The notes under the pieces are model-generated. The model was not told where the DNA came from. It saw nothing but the letters and a program-made list of their open reading frames with translations, and did not search any database. This document shows, in pieces, positions 19,059 to 27,575 of a DNA stretch of 64,000 nt. The DNA lies in NCBI RefSeq assembly GCF_002929275.1, contig NZ_PJIK01000006.1, positions 161,349-225,348 of the forward strand, read 5' to 3'. This stretch comes from Arthrobacter sp. ZGTC131. Lineage in GTDB: Bacteria; Actinomycetota; Actinomycetes; Actinomycetales; Micrococcaceae. The translations under genes and the position numbers were made by a program. The first letter of the stretch is position 1; each line of letters opens with the position of its first letter.

Positions 19059-19463
19059 GTGACCACTCCTCGCACCGGATCCCTGCACCATATCGAGGTA
19101 TGGGTCCCTGACATCGATCGCGCCAAGCAGGAATGGGGTTGGATTCTGCCCCGGTTGGGATACTCCACTTACCAAAGCTGGGACTCAGGGATCAGCTGGC
19201 GACTTGGCCAGACCTACATCGTGGCTGAACAGTCACCAGCTTTGAGCGGCCGGAAACACGAGCGCACAGCGCCCGGCCTCAACCACCTGGCGTTCCACGC
19301 CGGAAGCCAAAAAGAGGTGGATGCGCTTGTCGTGGAAAGCGCTCGTCACGGATGGATGCAGCTGTTCCAGGACAAGTACCCGCACGCTGGCGGCCCTGGT
19401 CATTACGCCGCTTACCTCTTCAACTCGGACGGCTTCGAGATCGAGCTCGTAGCCGCCGGGTAA
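19059..19463 (+). CDS. VOC family protein (glyoxalase-like)
   Basis: 134 residues starting at GTG 19059. The N-terminal LHHIEVWVPDIDRAKQEW and central GLNHLAFHAGSQKEVDALV are paired beta-alpha-beta-beta-beta modules of the vicinal oxygen chelate fold, each with a His at the metal position, and the C-terminal YLFNSDGFEIELVA has the usual final Glu ligand. Such small proteins include lyases, dioxygenases and antibiotic-binding proteins; the actual activity cannot be told. It stands alone on its strand. Confidence 0.85.
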   Translation: MTTPRTGSLHHIEVWVPDIDRAKQEWGWILPRLGYSTYQSWDSGISWRLGQTYIVAEQSPALSGRKHERTAPGLNHLAFHAGSQKEVDALVVESARHGWMQLFQDKYPHAGGPGHYAAYLFNSDGFEIELVAAG

Positions 19464-19600
19464 ACAGAAAGTGGTGTCCGGTGGAGGATCCCTGCTGCCC
19501 GTTGTCTGGGTAGGGCTGGTGTCGGATGCAACTGCTAAGGTCCGTCTAAACCGAGCAGGGAGTGTCGATGTCGGCAAGTGAATAGCCGTTTCCAGTTGCC

Positions 19601-20281
19601 GTGTCCCAACTGGTCGCTCATGACTCCCGTGAAGCGCAGGCTGCCCGCGCGGTCGCGTGGCTCTCGCAACAACCTGGTGGCCCAATTGCCGTTGTAACGC
19701 CGCAGCGACGGTTCGAGGGCGAAACCCTAAAGCGGTTGGTGGGAAGACCTGTTACGGTGCACCTCACCTGGCGCGGTTTCTCTGCCGGGTCCCTTACCCA
19801 CCGGCGTGTCGTCTACGCATGGCCCGATCGGCGACATTTGAACGATCTGTGGCGCTCACAAGCTGACGCTATCGTCGTCATCGAGTGGGGAACTGCCGAA
19901 ACAGCCACTTGGCTGGAAGTCGCTCAGCCGGTACGACTCCTTCCGGGACAGACTCCGCAGCCTGCGTCAGGACCACAAGCCGCCCTGGCAGCCGTCGGCG
20001 AGCCCCTACCGGAAGACGTGATCCGGATCCTCAAGAGCCTTGCACAGTGGGCGGCTGGATACGACTCCGGACTCAAATGGAATGAAGAAGACAAGCTCAA
20101 GGCCGACATGATGAACCGCCCCGAGCGGTGGACCTCGGTCACGGTCGAGCAAGTCAGAGGCAAGTGCCGTGAACTGAAGATGCGGCCAAACGACATCGAG
20201 ACGATCGTTGGGTTCTTGGAACGCAGGAAGCAGAGCCGGCGGTTCAACGTGAGGAGCACCTATCGCGATTTCCGGTTCTGA
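19601..20281 (+). CDS. Hypothetical protein
   Basis: 226 residues from GTG 19601, family not recognised. The first half alternates beta and alpha elements (GGPIAVVTPQRRFEGETLKRL, ADAIVVIEWGTAETATWLEV), suggesting a Rossmann or P-loop-like sandwich without a visible Walker motif. The second half is helical and basic (LAQWAAGYDSGLKWNEEDKL, GFLERRKQSRR), which could bind nucleic acid. It converges on the GNAT gene. Confidence 0.55.
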   Translation: MSQLVAHDSREAQAARAVAWLSQQPGGPIAVVTPQRRFEGETLKRLVGRPVTVHLTWRGFSAGSLTHRRVVYAWPDRRHLNDLWRSQADAIVVIEWGTAETATWLEVAQPVRLLPGQTPQPASGPQAALAAVGEPLPEDVIRILKSLAQWAAGYDSGLKWNEEDKLKADMMNRPERWTSVTVEQVRGKCRELKMRPNDIETIVGFLERRKQSRRFNVRSTYRDFRF

Positions 20282-20360
20282 TCGCGGTTCCATCGCGTTA
20301 TCTGGTGGCCCAACGGGCGCTCCTGTGTTCGATAGCGGATCTTGCACTGGGACAGCTACG

Positions 20361-20915
20361 TCACCAGGGCGTGCCCCGAAGATCTATGTCACCGTCCGGC
20401 CATTCGCTCGCATCGCGTCTGGCGGAGCAGATGAGGTTTGGCCCACCCTGAGACACGATGACCGATGTCTGGTCTGTGCGGGACAAGCATCGTTCCGTGG
20501 CGTGTACCTGAACCCAGCCCGCCGACTCATAGAAGGAGACCACTTCCTTCCGGCATCCGAGGAAACCGAAGTCGGCTTCGGCTTCATCGCGCATCGCCTT
20601 TTGACCGTGTCTCATCGCTCGGCCGCCGAGACCAGTACCGCGAAAGCGTTGATCGACCAGCACGCCTCCCGTGCCAGCCACAAGGACGTCGTCGCTACCT
20701 ACCGAGATCACGCGACGCTGAAAGCCCACATGCGCAGCCAGCACAGACCCTTGGAACGCCAGTACATGGAAATCCGCCGGTGAGTAGCCGTACGGCGCGT
20801 CTGGATTCCACCGGCCGTAATCGCTGAGATATTCACTGTTGAAAAGCTGTTCCAGTGCGGCAAGTTCCATCATGTTGAGGTCTTCATGCCGCTGCAGCCT
20901 CAGGGCTTCATTCAT
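20361..20915 (-). CDS. GNAT N-acetyltransferase, AAC(2')-like
   Basis: 184 residues. The acetyl-CoA binding motif appears as VLVDQRFRGTGLGGRAM, preceded by a beta-strand block (VLAAHVGFQRRVISVGS) and followed by DFGFLGCRKEVVSFYESAGW. The overall arrangement and the closing GDIDLRGTPW recall the aminoglycoside 2'-N-acetyltransferase / NodA branch of the GNAT family rather than the common ribosomal or amino acid branches. The acceptor is unknown, and resistance should not be assumed from this similarity. Confidence 0.75.
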   Translation of the reverse strand: MNEALRLQRHEDLNMMELAALEQLFNSEYLSDYGRWNPDAPYGYSPADFHVLAFQGSVLAAHVGFQRRVISVGSDDVLVAGTGGVLVDQRFRGTGLGGRAMRHGQKAMRDEAEADFGFLGCRKEVVSFYESAGWVQVHATERCLSRTDQTSVIVSQGGPNLICSARRDASEWPDGDIDLRGTPW

Positions 20916-21401
20916 CTTTCGAGCCTATGCGTTCATACCGAGAACCTGGACACTCGGGCGCGCCCGTAAGTCGGTCGATCACCGTGCCGCGGAAGCCGGC
21001 CGACACGCTCCTCGCCGTTGCTGACCCAGACCATGTACGTAAGACCCGCACGATGAAATGCACGATGACGGGAGGATTACTGCAACCATGTTCGTTATGA
21101 CTGGAATGAAGTGTGACTTTCTACGATAAATGGCGGCGTTTTCACGGCAGTATTTGGCGCCTGGTGCACGCCCCCGAGGGTGTTCATGGGCAGGCGTTTA
21201 GATTCCACGTCCGCCAGGCCGGCATCGATGCCGGTCTCCATGAGGGTTTCGCTGAGTTACCGCTCTTCATCCGATGAGGCCATGGCTTCGCCCATGCCCT
21301 GGACGGTGGTTGAACATCCAGAACCAACCACACACCTTCCTCAAGCCCTCACGTTCCCGCGGGTGGATCATGCCTGGAGTCTACTGCTGCCGCGTCATCA
21401 A
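20916..21401. other. Intergenic region with IS-end-like relic
   Basis: No gene is supported. TGGCGGCGTTTT at 21131-21142 followed by GGCAGTATTTGGCGC resembles the IS-end-like motifs elsewhere in the window. On the minus strand at 21190-21300 a short stretch reads GMGEAMASSDEER, stop, LSETLMETGIDAGLADVESK, which may be a decayed small gene. Confidence 0.35.
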
Positions 21402-21836
21402 TCAGCTCGGTTGGATGCGGCGGGCGGCAGCGATTGAATCTCGAAAAAGTTCGGTGTTCATATACGCCATCGGCCCCCGAAGGTAGCTCGCCAGGACCCG
21501 TTCGCCGGAGGCGGTGAGCTCGTAGATCTTGCGTTTGGCGCCGGTACCCGCCACTGATTCCTGGCTATGGGTAATGAGGTTTAGTCCTTCCACCCGCCGC
21601 AGGGCCCGGTGCAGGCTCTGCTCGTCCACCGCTAAATGCGCTTCGCTGAGGTCAGTGATGAAGTCGCGGATCTGTCCGGACCACCGCGCTTCTTGGGATA
21701 AGGCCAGCAAGATGAAGAGCATCAGTGTGCTCTTTTTATGGGTGTCAGTCCACGCGGCGAGGACCTTGCGCTCATAGTCAGAGAGTTCAAAGTCGGGTCC
21801 GGCGGCGGCTGCCGGCTCAGACTTCGACATGCTCAT
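21402..21836 (-). CDS. PadR-like winged-helix regulator
   Basis: About 144 residues from ATG 21836. The DNA-binding part has LFILLALSQEARWSGQIRDF, LSEAHLAVDEQSLHRALRRVEG and the wing GAKRKIYELTASGERVL, a PadR-family pattern; the C-terminus is helical, as for PadR dimerisation. The start overlaps the end of the upstream membrane-protein gene by about 20 bases, so the pair is cotranscribed and coupled. By analogy with other PadR pairs it may repress its own operon; no clear operator was proven. Confidence 0.7.
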   Translation of the reverse strand: MSMSKSEPAAAAGPDFELSDYERKVLAAWTDTHKKSTLMLFILLALSQEARWSGQIRDFITDLSEAHLAVDEQSLHRALRRVEGLNLITHSQESVAGTGAKRKIYELTASGERVLASYLRGPMAYMNTELFRDSIAAARRIQPS

Positions 21837-22248
21837 AGCCCCTGCTGAGCATGGCGCCGATGGTGTGCACGAGAAGCCCGGCACCCCACAGTACGCTCAT
21901 CGACATCAGGGGACCGGACCACCCCTGCTGCAACGTCTCATCGCGCCCATTAAGCACTAGGATCCAGGCGTGCAACCAGAAACTGCCGTTGATGATCAAA
22001 TAGGCGACAGCGTGTGCGAAGTAGGTTCCGTACGCACGTTGGCGCAGTGCGGTTCCATTCCTCACCGTGAACACCACCATATAGAGCGCCACCGCGGCGA
22101 GCAGCAGAGCCGTTCCCGCTGTAACTCGTCCTTGCGCCACGTAGGCGGTGTATCCCTGGACAACCAGTACCCCGACAAACAGGGTGCCGGTGTATCGAGC
22201 GAGTCCTTGATTAGTGATCGGAGTGACGCCATCCGGCCTGATACCCAT
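21817..22248 (-). CDS. Four-TM integral membrane protein
   Basis: 143 residues with four hydrophobic helices (for example LARYTGTLFVGVLVVQGY, GTALLLAAVALYMVVFTV, FAHAVAYLIINGSFWLHAWI, VLWGAGLLVHTIGAML). The HAWILVLNG...GWSGPL and WGAGLLVHTI parts recall 2TM-domain proteins often found next to PadR-type regulators. ATG 22248 is preceded by AAGGAGC. It is the first gene of a two-gene unit with the PadR-like regulator. Function unknown, possibly sensing or resistance at the membrane. Confidence 0.65.
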   Translation of the reverse strand: MGIRPDGVTPITNQGLARYTGTLFVGVLVVQGYTAYVAQGRVTAGTALLLAAVALYMVVFTVRNGTALRQRAYGTYFAHAVAYLIINGSFWLHAWILVLNGRDETLQQGWSGPLMSMSVLWGAGLLVHTIGAMLSRGYEHVEV

Positions 22249-22334
22249 AAATAAGCTCCTTAGTAGACTGTTGGTATAGTACCTACGGCTGCTATATCCG
22301 TCCAGAGTTGTAGTTCTCAGTTTTTCGCGGCCCG

Positions 22335-22659
22335 TTGGCCTTGGACGTTCAACGGAAACTCAGCCAACAGTCGGATTCCTACTTATGGAACAAACCTGGC
22401 GTTGGACCGCAGCTGACTTTGGATCAAGAGGAGTCCGGGGCATCCTCTGCCGAGGTCGTAACGCACGAAGGTCACCACTCGTTCTGGACGATAACCTTTT
22501 GGTTTGACCAAGAGATCACCGGATCCGCCTTATCCATGACTTTCCGACGAGCAGGGTATTGAGTGCGCCTTTGCGGTTGAGCGTGAAGACATCGGCGCAG
22601 CATTGGGAGAGGCCACAGAGCTATGGAGCCCGGATCCCGAAGGATACTTCTCCCAATGA
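22335..22659 (+). pseudogene. Frameshifted small hypothetical gene
   Basis: One frame runs from about 22335 (TTG, start uncertain) through EVVTHEGHHSFWTITFWFDQ to a stop at 22562. A second frame picks up exactly there and continues IECAFAVEREDIGAALGEAT to PDPEGYFSQ, stop 22657-22659. The join restores a single acidic protein of about 107 residues, so a one-base frameshift near 22550-22560 has broken the gene, or the assembly is in error. The family is not recognised; its size and composition would suit an immunity-type protein. Confidence 0.5.
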
Positions 22660-22762
22660 GTACCCAGCTCTTTGGTTCGTCCTGAAGCTTCGGTGAGGGT
22701 TCCACAGTTGATACGCCCCTTGCTCAGGCGCGGCTGGCTACCACGGACACAAAGTCCGAACT

Positions 22763-23164
22763 TCACTCGCGTTCGAAGAGCCGTCTATATCCGAAGAGGA
22801 ATCCAGCCCTGAGCGGGCGAGGACGACGGTCCACCAAGTCAGCTCCCCAACCGTCGTACTCACCGCCGTTTCGATCAACTGCGGCGAAGACAGTTTTGAT
22901 GAATTGCTCCACAATGTCAGGATCGAGGGCCGTCGTCTTGTCGGCTTCAAGTAGGAACTGGTCGTTGACGGCCGATACTACGGTGCGATATCCCTCGGCC
23001 ATCAATTCCTTGCCCGCTTCTAGAGCCGCCTCCTTTGTCGGGAAGACACCGTCATGCGCTACCTCGCGAGGTACGTCGAGATGGTCACCCAGTTTCCTGC
23101 GCTGCCTCAACTGTTCTACCGAGGAAGAAAGATGGCTGGCTAGCCGGTCAGAAGCACTGGTCAT
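22763..23164 (-). CDS. RraB-domain protein
   Basis: About 133 residues from ATG 23164 (a TTG two codons earlier is possible). The block FPTKEAALEAGKELMAEGYR and the closing FAAVDRNGGEYDGWGADLV match the RraB family, proteins known from enterobacteria as inhibitors of RNase E but widespread in bacteria as stand-alone domains of unclear role. A basic C-terminal tail (RRPRPLRAGFLFGYRRLFERE) follows. It stands as a single gene within the accessory region. Confidence 0.75.
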   Translation of the reverse strand: MTSASDRLASHLSSSVEQLRQRRKLGDHLDVPREVAHDGVFPTKEAALEAGKELMAEGYRTVVSAVNDQFLLEADKTTALDPDIVEQFIKTVFAAVDRNGGEYDGWGADLVDRRPRPLRAGFLFGYRRLFERE

Positions 23165-23296
23165 GGGCAAATGTATTGGAAGAATCCGTCGTTACTGCTT
23201 CTGGAGCGTGTAGCGGTGGTAGGGCAGTCCCTGCGGCAGCTCAGACCAGTAAAAGGATCACGGCTCGAAAGGCGCGATGAGCGATCCCTTAGCGGG

Positions 23297-23743
23297 TCAT
23301 ACCGGCTTCGGCCCGCTCCAATGGTTTCGACCTAAGCGCCACTCGAAGCCGTCTGACTCAATGACCAATTTGCGGACAACGCCACGGCCCAGGAGGCTGC
23401 GCCGCTCGCTGATACGCCCTCCTCCTTCGAGATACGCATGCATGACGCGGCAAATCCTTTTCAACTCTCCCTCCTTGTAGGCCACTATCGCGTCCTCGTC
23501 ATCGTCGTCTTCTTCGCCGTCGTCCACCAGAATGCTCGTTTGAACATTCAGTTCCGGAATGAAGGCGTCCATCCACACGTGGCCGGCTCGTATGATCACT
23601 GTCCGGTCCTCGTGGTAGCGGCTGCTCACCTGGACACTATGCGACCCGTGGGCTTCGTCAGAGCTGACGCGCATAGTGACGAAGTCTTCGTTGAACACCT
23701 CGGTGATGACGCGATCGAGCATGGCCTTGTTGTCGGTGGTCAT
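23297..23743 (-). CDS. Hypothetical acidic protein
   Basis: 148 residues from ATG 23743, no signal or membrane segment, family not recognised. A striking acidic run (DDGEEDDDDEDAIVAYKEGE) sits in the middle, followed by a helix (LKRICRVMHAYLEGG) and a basic C-terminus. The pattern of a short strand-rich N-terminus plus helix would fit immunity-like or type III secretion chaperone-like folds, but this is a guess. Confidence 0.5.
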   Translation of the reverse strand: MTTDNKAMLDRVITEVFNEDFVTMRVSSDEAHGSHSVQVSSRYHEDRTVIIRAGHVWMDAFIPELNVQTSILVDDGEEDDDDEDAIVAYKEGELKRICRVMHAYLEGGGRISERRSLLGRGVVRKLVIESDGFEWRLGRNHWSGPKPV

Positions 23744-24127
23744 AATGAAAGTATTTCAAGATTGAGGTGGGCAGGATATGTGCAGCATCGGCGCGACGCG
23801 GCGAAAGTCGAGAGAAGTCGCTCGTAGTACCAACCGAGGATCGCCCCCGGTATAGCCGTGGCGGCCCGAAACATCGGGGCGCTTGCGCTGCTCGTGCCGA
23901 TTGGAATCCCCTCTTCTTGGTCTTCGCCGCCGCCATCCGGGTGATGCTCAGGACGAGGAATCGGCAGTTGAAGGGAAATCCTAAGTCCTCCTTTCGGGAG
24001 ACCGGGAAAGGTTCCCCGAAGGGAGCGAAGCGCCGGGTTGACCAGCCACTGCTTTGCCCATTGCCTCAGGAGTAGACTCCGCTTACTTACACCTCGTCTT
24101 CGTGCACGTCAAAGAAGATGGTAACCA
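23744..24127. other. Intergenic region, no gene supported
   Basis: Open frames here have skewed composition and no credible start. The stretch 23985-24020 has a short inverted pattern (CTTTCGGGAG and TTCCCCGAAGGGAGCGAAG) that could form a weak hairpin. Nothing else is seen. Confidence 0.35.
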
Positions 24128-24303
24128 ATGAATCCCCGGAACCAAGCAATCCTCATACTCTCGGGAGGCTTTCTATTCCTCGTCTTGGGGATTTGTGGCT
24201 TACTATCCCACACCTACAAAGAGGCGCCTATGCCTGGCTGATAGGCGGCGCGGTTTTTGTTATCGGTGGTTTGGCGAAGCTACAGCGAAGCAGCCGGAGA
24301 TGA
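24128..24303 (+). pseudogene. Broken two-TM small membrane protein
   Basis: From ATG 24128 the frame encodes a first membrane helix (AILILSGGFLFLVLGICGLL) and then stops at 24241 after 37 residues. Another frame overlaps there and encodes a second helix, AYAWLIGGAVFVIGGLAKL, ending at 24303. Together they make a standard two-helix hairpin protein of about 58 residues. A single frameshift near 24225-24235 is the simplest explanation; the 37-residue product alone could still be made. Confidence 0.45.
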
Positions 24304-24605
24304 CCGGATAGGGCGGTGCGTCACAGAACCTCGTCATGTGCCCATCTGCGTCCGTTCCGGGTTCCTCAAAAAACGTGCACCAAAGGGTGCGGTGATCGAC
24401 CGTTTAACGGGCGGTTCGCAACCTGGGGCCCGGCCCACCGATGTCATTTTCCGAAGTCGTCTGCACGGAACGTCAGGAGTCCTCTGCACTACAGGAACAG
24501 CTCATCTGGGGCGGGGCGGGTCGAGCAAGGATCCCGCGGGCCCGCCTGATTGGTGGTGCGGTTTGGCTAATTCGTTGGTGAGGCGTGCATGCCACAATGA
24601 GGCCC
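24304..24605. other. Intergenic region, no gene supported
   Basis: No coding sequence, clear hairpin or repeat was recognised between the broken small membrane gene and the next conserved gene. Confidence 0.3.
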
Positions 24606-24983
24606 ATGACTCGAATCCTCATGATCGGCATCCACGCGCGAGCCCTCGACTATAGCAAGCTGCCTCCTGGCCTCGACGAGGCCACGATGACCGAACGGAT
24701 CGAAGCGGGGTTCGGGGCCACCACGGCAGCCGGCTTCGACGCCGTCAACTGCCTGATCGGCACCTCCCCGGACGAGGCCGAAGCAGAGATTCGCTCGGCG
24801 TTCGGTCGTGATCGTTTCGGCCTCGTGATGATCGGGGGCGGCATCAGGATGATCCCGGAGTACACCGAGCTCTTCGAACGGATCATCAACGTGTGCAATG
24901 CGGAATCGCCTGGAATCACCTTCTGCTTCAACACATCGCCCGAGACGACTCTGGACGCGTTGGAGCGTCACGCCCAGCTGTGA
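24606..24983 (+). CDS. Conserved hypothetical protein
   Basis: 125 residues from ATG 24606 (MTRILMIGIHARALDYSKLP); earlier in-frame ATGs at 24597 and 24585 are possible. It looks like a compact alpha/beta domain: ILMIGIH strand, TERIEAGFGATTAAGFDAVNC, then GLVMIGGGIRMIPEYTELFE with a glycine-rich turn, and a C-terminal ITFCFNTSPETTLDALERH. The response-regulator or Rossmann-like strand/helix order is visible, but no family can be named. Confidence 0.6.
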   Translation: MTRILMIGIHARALDYSKLPPGLDEATMTERIEAGFGATTAAGFDAVNCLIGTSPDEAEAEIRSAFGRDRFGLVMIGGGIRMIPEYTELFERIINVCNAESPGITFCFNTSPETTLDALERHAQL

Positions 24984-25345
24984 ACGTCTGCGACGCGATC
25001 CGGTGCGTCGACTAGCCTCGGCGTTTCGTGTCGGCGGTCATGAGATGCGCCTCTGCTCACGTGCGGCTGCCATGTATTGGGAATAGGTGCCCGCCTTACG
25101 GGCACTGTTGCGACATGGAGCGACCAAAAAACACCGCCACAGAGCGACCAACTCCACAGAGAATTGCACCCGGCTTCGCTCTTCCCCAGGTCAATAACGA
25201 CCGTTTCTGACCCGTCCGCGGCTAGCCTCCAAAAATGTCTGTGTGAATTGCAGAGCTATTTGGCGTGGTTTTGGCAGCGCTTTTTGGCGTGCGCCCGAGG
25301 TGCTGCGGCTATGACGGGGCGAGGGTGTTGTTGAATTCGGGCGGG
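24984..25345. other. Intergenic region with IS-end-like relics
   Basis: No gene is supported. It holds a 7-bp stem hairpin (GTGCCCG...CGGGCAC, 25087-25105), an IS-end-like motif on the minus strand (25116-25152) and, 90 bp further, GAGCTATTTGGCGTGGTTTT followed by GGCAGCGCTTTTTGGCG (about 25253-25291), which looks like a partner end. The two could bound a short non-coding relic. Confidence 0.4.
25116..25152 (-). repeat. IS-end-like relic, copy 3 (inverted)
   Basis: Read on the minus strand, TGGCGGTGTTTTTTGGTCGC and the following TCCATGTCGC match copy 1 at 16680 in about 25 of 30 positions. On the plus strand it shows repeated GAGCGACC units (25124 and 25146), a terminal structure typical of IS21-family elements. 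Confidence 0.45.
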
Positions 25346-26572
25346 CTAGTGCTTGGGCCGACGTGTACGGGATCGCTCGATGATGCTGGTGGTCGCAGCA
25401 GCTGCTGTGAGAGCTGTCGCCAGTAGAAGGGGTGCCCAAACCGTGTGTTCGATGGTTGCCCCCGCGATAGCTGTCCCGGCTGATCCTGCAGCGATCTTGA
25501 GTGCGCCTACCCAGATGAAGACTTGACCGCGAGCTTCGATGGGTGCGTATTCACTTCGCGCCGCGAGTGTTGCCGCGAAGAACATCGCGTTCGCGACCCC
25601 TGCCAGGCAGAAGGCAATGAGGGACGTGGGGAGTGTCGGAGTAAGCATCACCAGTATCAGCGTTGCCGCAACGAGTGCAGCAAGGGAGCTCATGAGAGGG
25701 TCTGCGTCGCGGCGAAGCGGCCGAAGCATGAGCCCTGCTGATCCGAGAAGATTCCCTATCCCGTAAGCTGCGACCATTGTTCCGGCGGCTGAGGCACCGC
25801 CGAACGCGTGAGCTGTTGCAACGGCGTAGATCGGTAAGGCGGCGACAGAGAATGCGACGGTGACGGTGAGCCCGAGTGTGCGGCGAAGCGGACCACGTTC
25901 CCATATCAGGTTGAGTGTTCGCCTGGGCGATGGCACGTCTACTGCCTTGTCGGGTGGCTCCTGCTTGGGGAGTGCGAGGACGGCGCCCGCACCAGCCACG
26001 GCGGCTCCGGCCAGAACCAGTGTCGCGGTAAGTGCGTCGGATCCTGCCGCGATCCACGCGACTGCTGCCGGGCCGAGGGTGCCGCTCAGCCCGTAGCTTG
26101 CGACGTCCCAGCTTTGTGCTCTGCGTTGGCTGCGCTGCTCGGGGCCGGCTATGGACGGCAAACGGCTGCTGATGCCGCCGGTAAGCATCGGCCCGAAGAT
26201 GCCGGAGACAAAGAGCAGCATGGCTGGCCAGATCGCCACTGTGACCGGCAGGAGCAGCGCTGCGGCGCCGAGCAGCACCCCGTGGAGGACAGCGGAGAAT
26301 GCAATCACTTTGCGCCCGTCACGGGCTGTATCGAGGTGTCGAGCGATGAGAGGGCCGAGCAGGTGGGGTGCGGTGATTGATGCTCCCAGGAGTCCGGCCA
26401 ACCAGCCCGGCATCCCGCTGGCGTGCGCGAGCAGCACGATAGCGACTACTGCGCCTCCGTCTGCGCTGCGAACCAGGGTAGCGGCGAAGACGTAGCGGGC
26501 CAGCGGCCCGGCCCTGCGGTCCTTCCTGCGTGGAGCGCCGAGGCCGGCGCTACGGGTTGAGCCCGAGCTCAT
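25346..26572 (-). CDS. MFS transporter
   Basis: About 408 residues from ATG 26572 with 10-12 hydrophobic helices of the major facilitator superfamily (AVVAIVLLAHASGMPGWLAGL, GTMVAAYGIGNLLGSAGLML, MFFAATLAARSEYAPIEARG). It overlaps the end of the DapA-like gene by 23 bases, so it is the last gene of the operon 29821-25346. Cargo is unknown; its position after an amino-acid-type aldolase and an EamA exporter suggests efflux of a related small metabolite. Confidence 0.8.
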   Translation of the reverse strand: MSSGSTRSAGLGAPRRKDRRAGPLARYVFAATLVRSADGGAVVAIVLLAHASGMPGWLAGLLGASITAPHLLGPLIARHLDTARDGRKVIAFSAVLHGVLLGAAALLLPVTVAIWPAMLLFVSGIFGPMLTGGISSRLPSIAGPEQRSQRRAQSWDVASYGLSGTLGPAAVAWIAAGSDALTATLVLAGAAVAGAGAVLALPKQEPPDKAVDVPSPRRTLNLIWERGPLRRTLGLTVTVAFSVAALPIYAVATAHAFGGASAAGTMVAAYGIGNLLGSAGLMLRPLRRDADPLMSSLAALVAATLILVMLTPTLPTSLIAFCLAGVANAMFFAATLAARSEYAPIEARGQVFIWVGALKIAAGSAGTAIAGATIEHTVWAPLLLATALTAAAATTSIIERSRTRRPKH

Positions 26573-27446
26573 CGACAATCCTGCCAACATGGGCACGCTG
26601 CATCTCGGTCAATCCTTGGAGGGGAAGCGGCAGGCACGATGTAGATGCCAGTCCTAGCTGTTCTGCTATTGCCGCAACGACCCGGATACTCCCGCCAAAC
26701 TCGGCAAATGACTGCCACAACGGTGCAAGCCGTTCGGACTCGGCCAATGCATCCGGGATTCGCCCTTCCAGGGCGGCCCGGGTGATCCGCATCGCCAGGG
26801 CGGGCAGGGTGCCGCCGATGACCGAGTACCAGGCATCGCATCCGGCAGCCAGGCCGGCGGCGGCCTTGGCGTCGCCGGAAACTCCGATGGTCACGTGTTT
26901 GGGAACAAGCGCCCGGATTTCTTCGACCCGGTCCCGCGCCTGCTGCGGGTCCGCTGGCACCCCTGGGATTTTGATGGAGGCGATGCCTGGCAGTTCGGCG
27001 ATGCGTCCGTACAGCTCGGTGCTGAAGGTGAAGTGCGTGGTGCCTGGATTGTCATAGACGACGACGGGCAGTGACGAGTGCGCTGTGACCGTACGGAAGA
27101 GTTCGAACACATCATCATCAGTGAGGGGCTGATAAGTCATCGGCGCCAGCAGCAGACCAGAAGCTCCGGCCTGCTCGGCGTTCTCGGCGTTCGTCAGGAC
27201 GTGTGAGGTCCGCAGCGCCCCGATCCCGATAAACACCGGTGTTTCGCCGGCGTTCTCGACAGCTAGGTGGGCAACACGGCTTCGCTCATCACTGCTCAGG
27301 TAGGCGTAGGAACCGGTGGAGCCGAGCGCCGTAATGGAGTCGACCTTGGCCTCGCTGAGCCTTTGTACCAAGCGGACAAACGAGGCCTCGTCTACCGCAT
27401 CGTGTGCCAGCGGGGTGATGGGAAAAGCGCTCAAGCCAGTGAACAT
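26550..27446 (-). CDS. Dihydrodipicolinate synthase family aldolase
   Basis: 298 residues, normal for the DapA/NAL family of class I aldolases. GSTGSYAYLSSDER is the active-site loop, PVVVYDNPGTTHF carries the conserved Tyr, and the Schiff-base Lys lies in ASIKIPG. GVSGDAKAAAGLAAGCDAWY follows as in the family. Because it is not near lysine biosynthesis genes but among exporters and a regulator, it may be a catabolic relative (for example for keto-deoxy sugar acids or hydroxyproline-type substrates) rather than the biosynthetic enzyme. It lies 130 bp after the EamA gene. Confidence 0.85.
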   Translation of the reverse strand: MFTGLSAFPITPLAHDAVDEASFVRLVQRLSEAKVDSITALGSTGSYAYLSSDERSRVAHLAVENAGETPVFIGIGALRTSHVLTNAENAEQAGASGLLLAPMTYQPLTDDDVFELFRTVTAHSSLPVVVYDNPGTTHFTFSTELYGRIAELPGIASIKIPGVPADPQQARDRVEEIRALVPKHVTIGVSGDAKAAAGLAAGCDAWYSVIGGTLPALAMRITRAALEGRIPDALAESERLAPLWQSFAEFGGSIRVVAAIAEQLGLASTSCLPLPLQGLTEMQRAHVGRIVDELGLNP

Positions 27447-27575
27447 CGTTCTAACTCCTTTATTAGATTCCGAAATGAAAGCAGTGTGTGTGGACGCAGG
27501 TCGCCGCGCCCTCTGTGAGCGTGCGCGGGCCGGAACCGGCAGGTCGTTCGAGGAGGTAAGTTGCGCTGCGGGCCG

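Noticed and set aside
21190-21300. Decayed antitoxin-like ORF on the minus strand
   Set aside because: Short stretch with an in-frame stop and no toxin partner; too little to name.
23767-24075. 102-codon plus-strand open frame
   Set aside because: No ribosome-binding site, Arg-rich with no hydrophobic core, start antisense near another gene.
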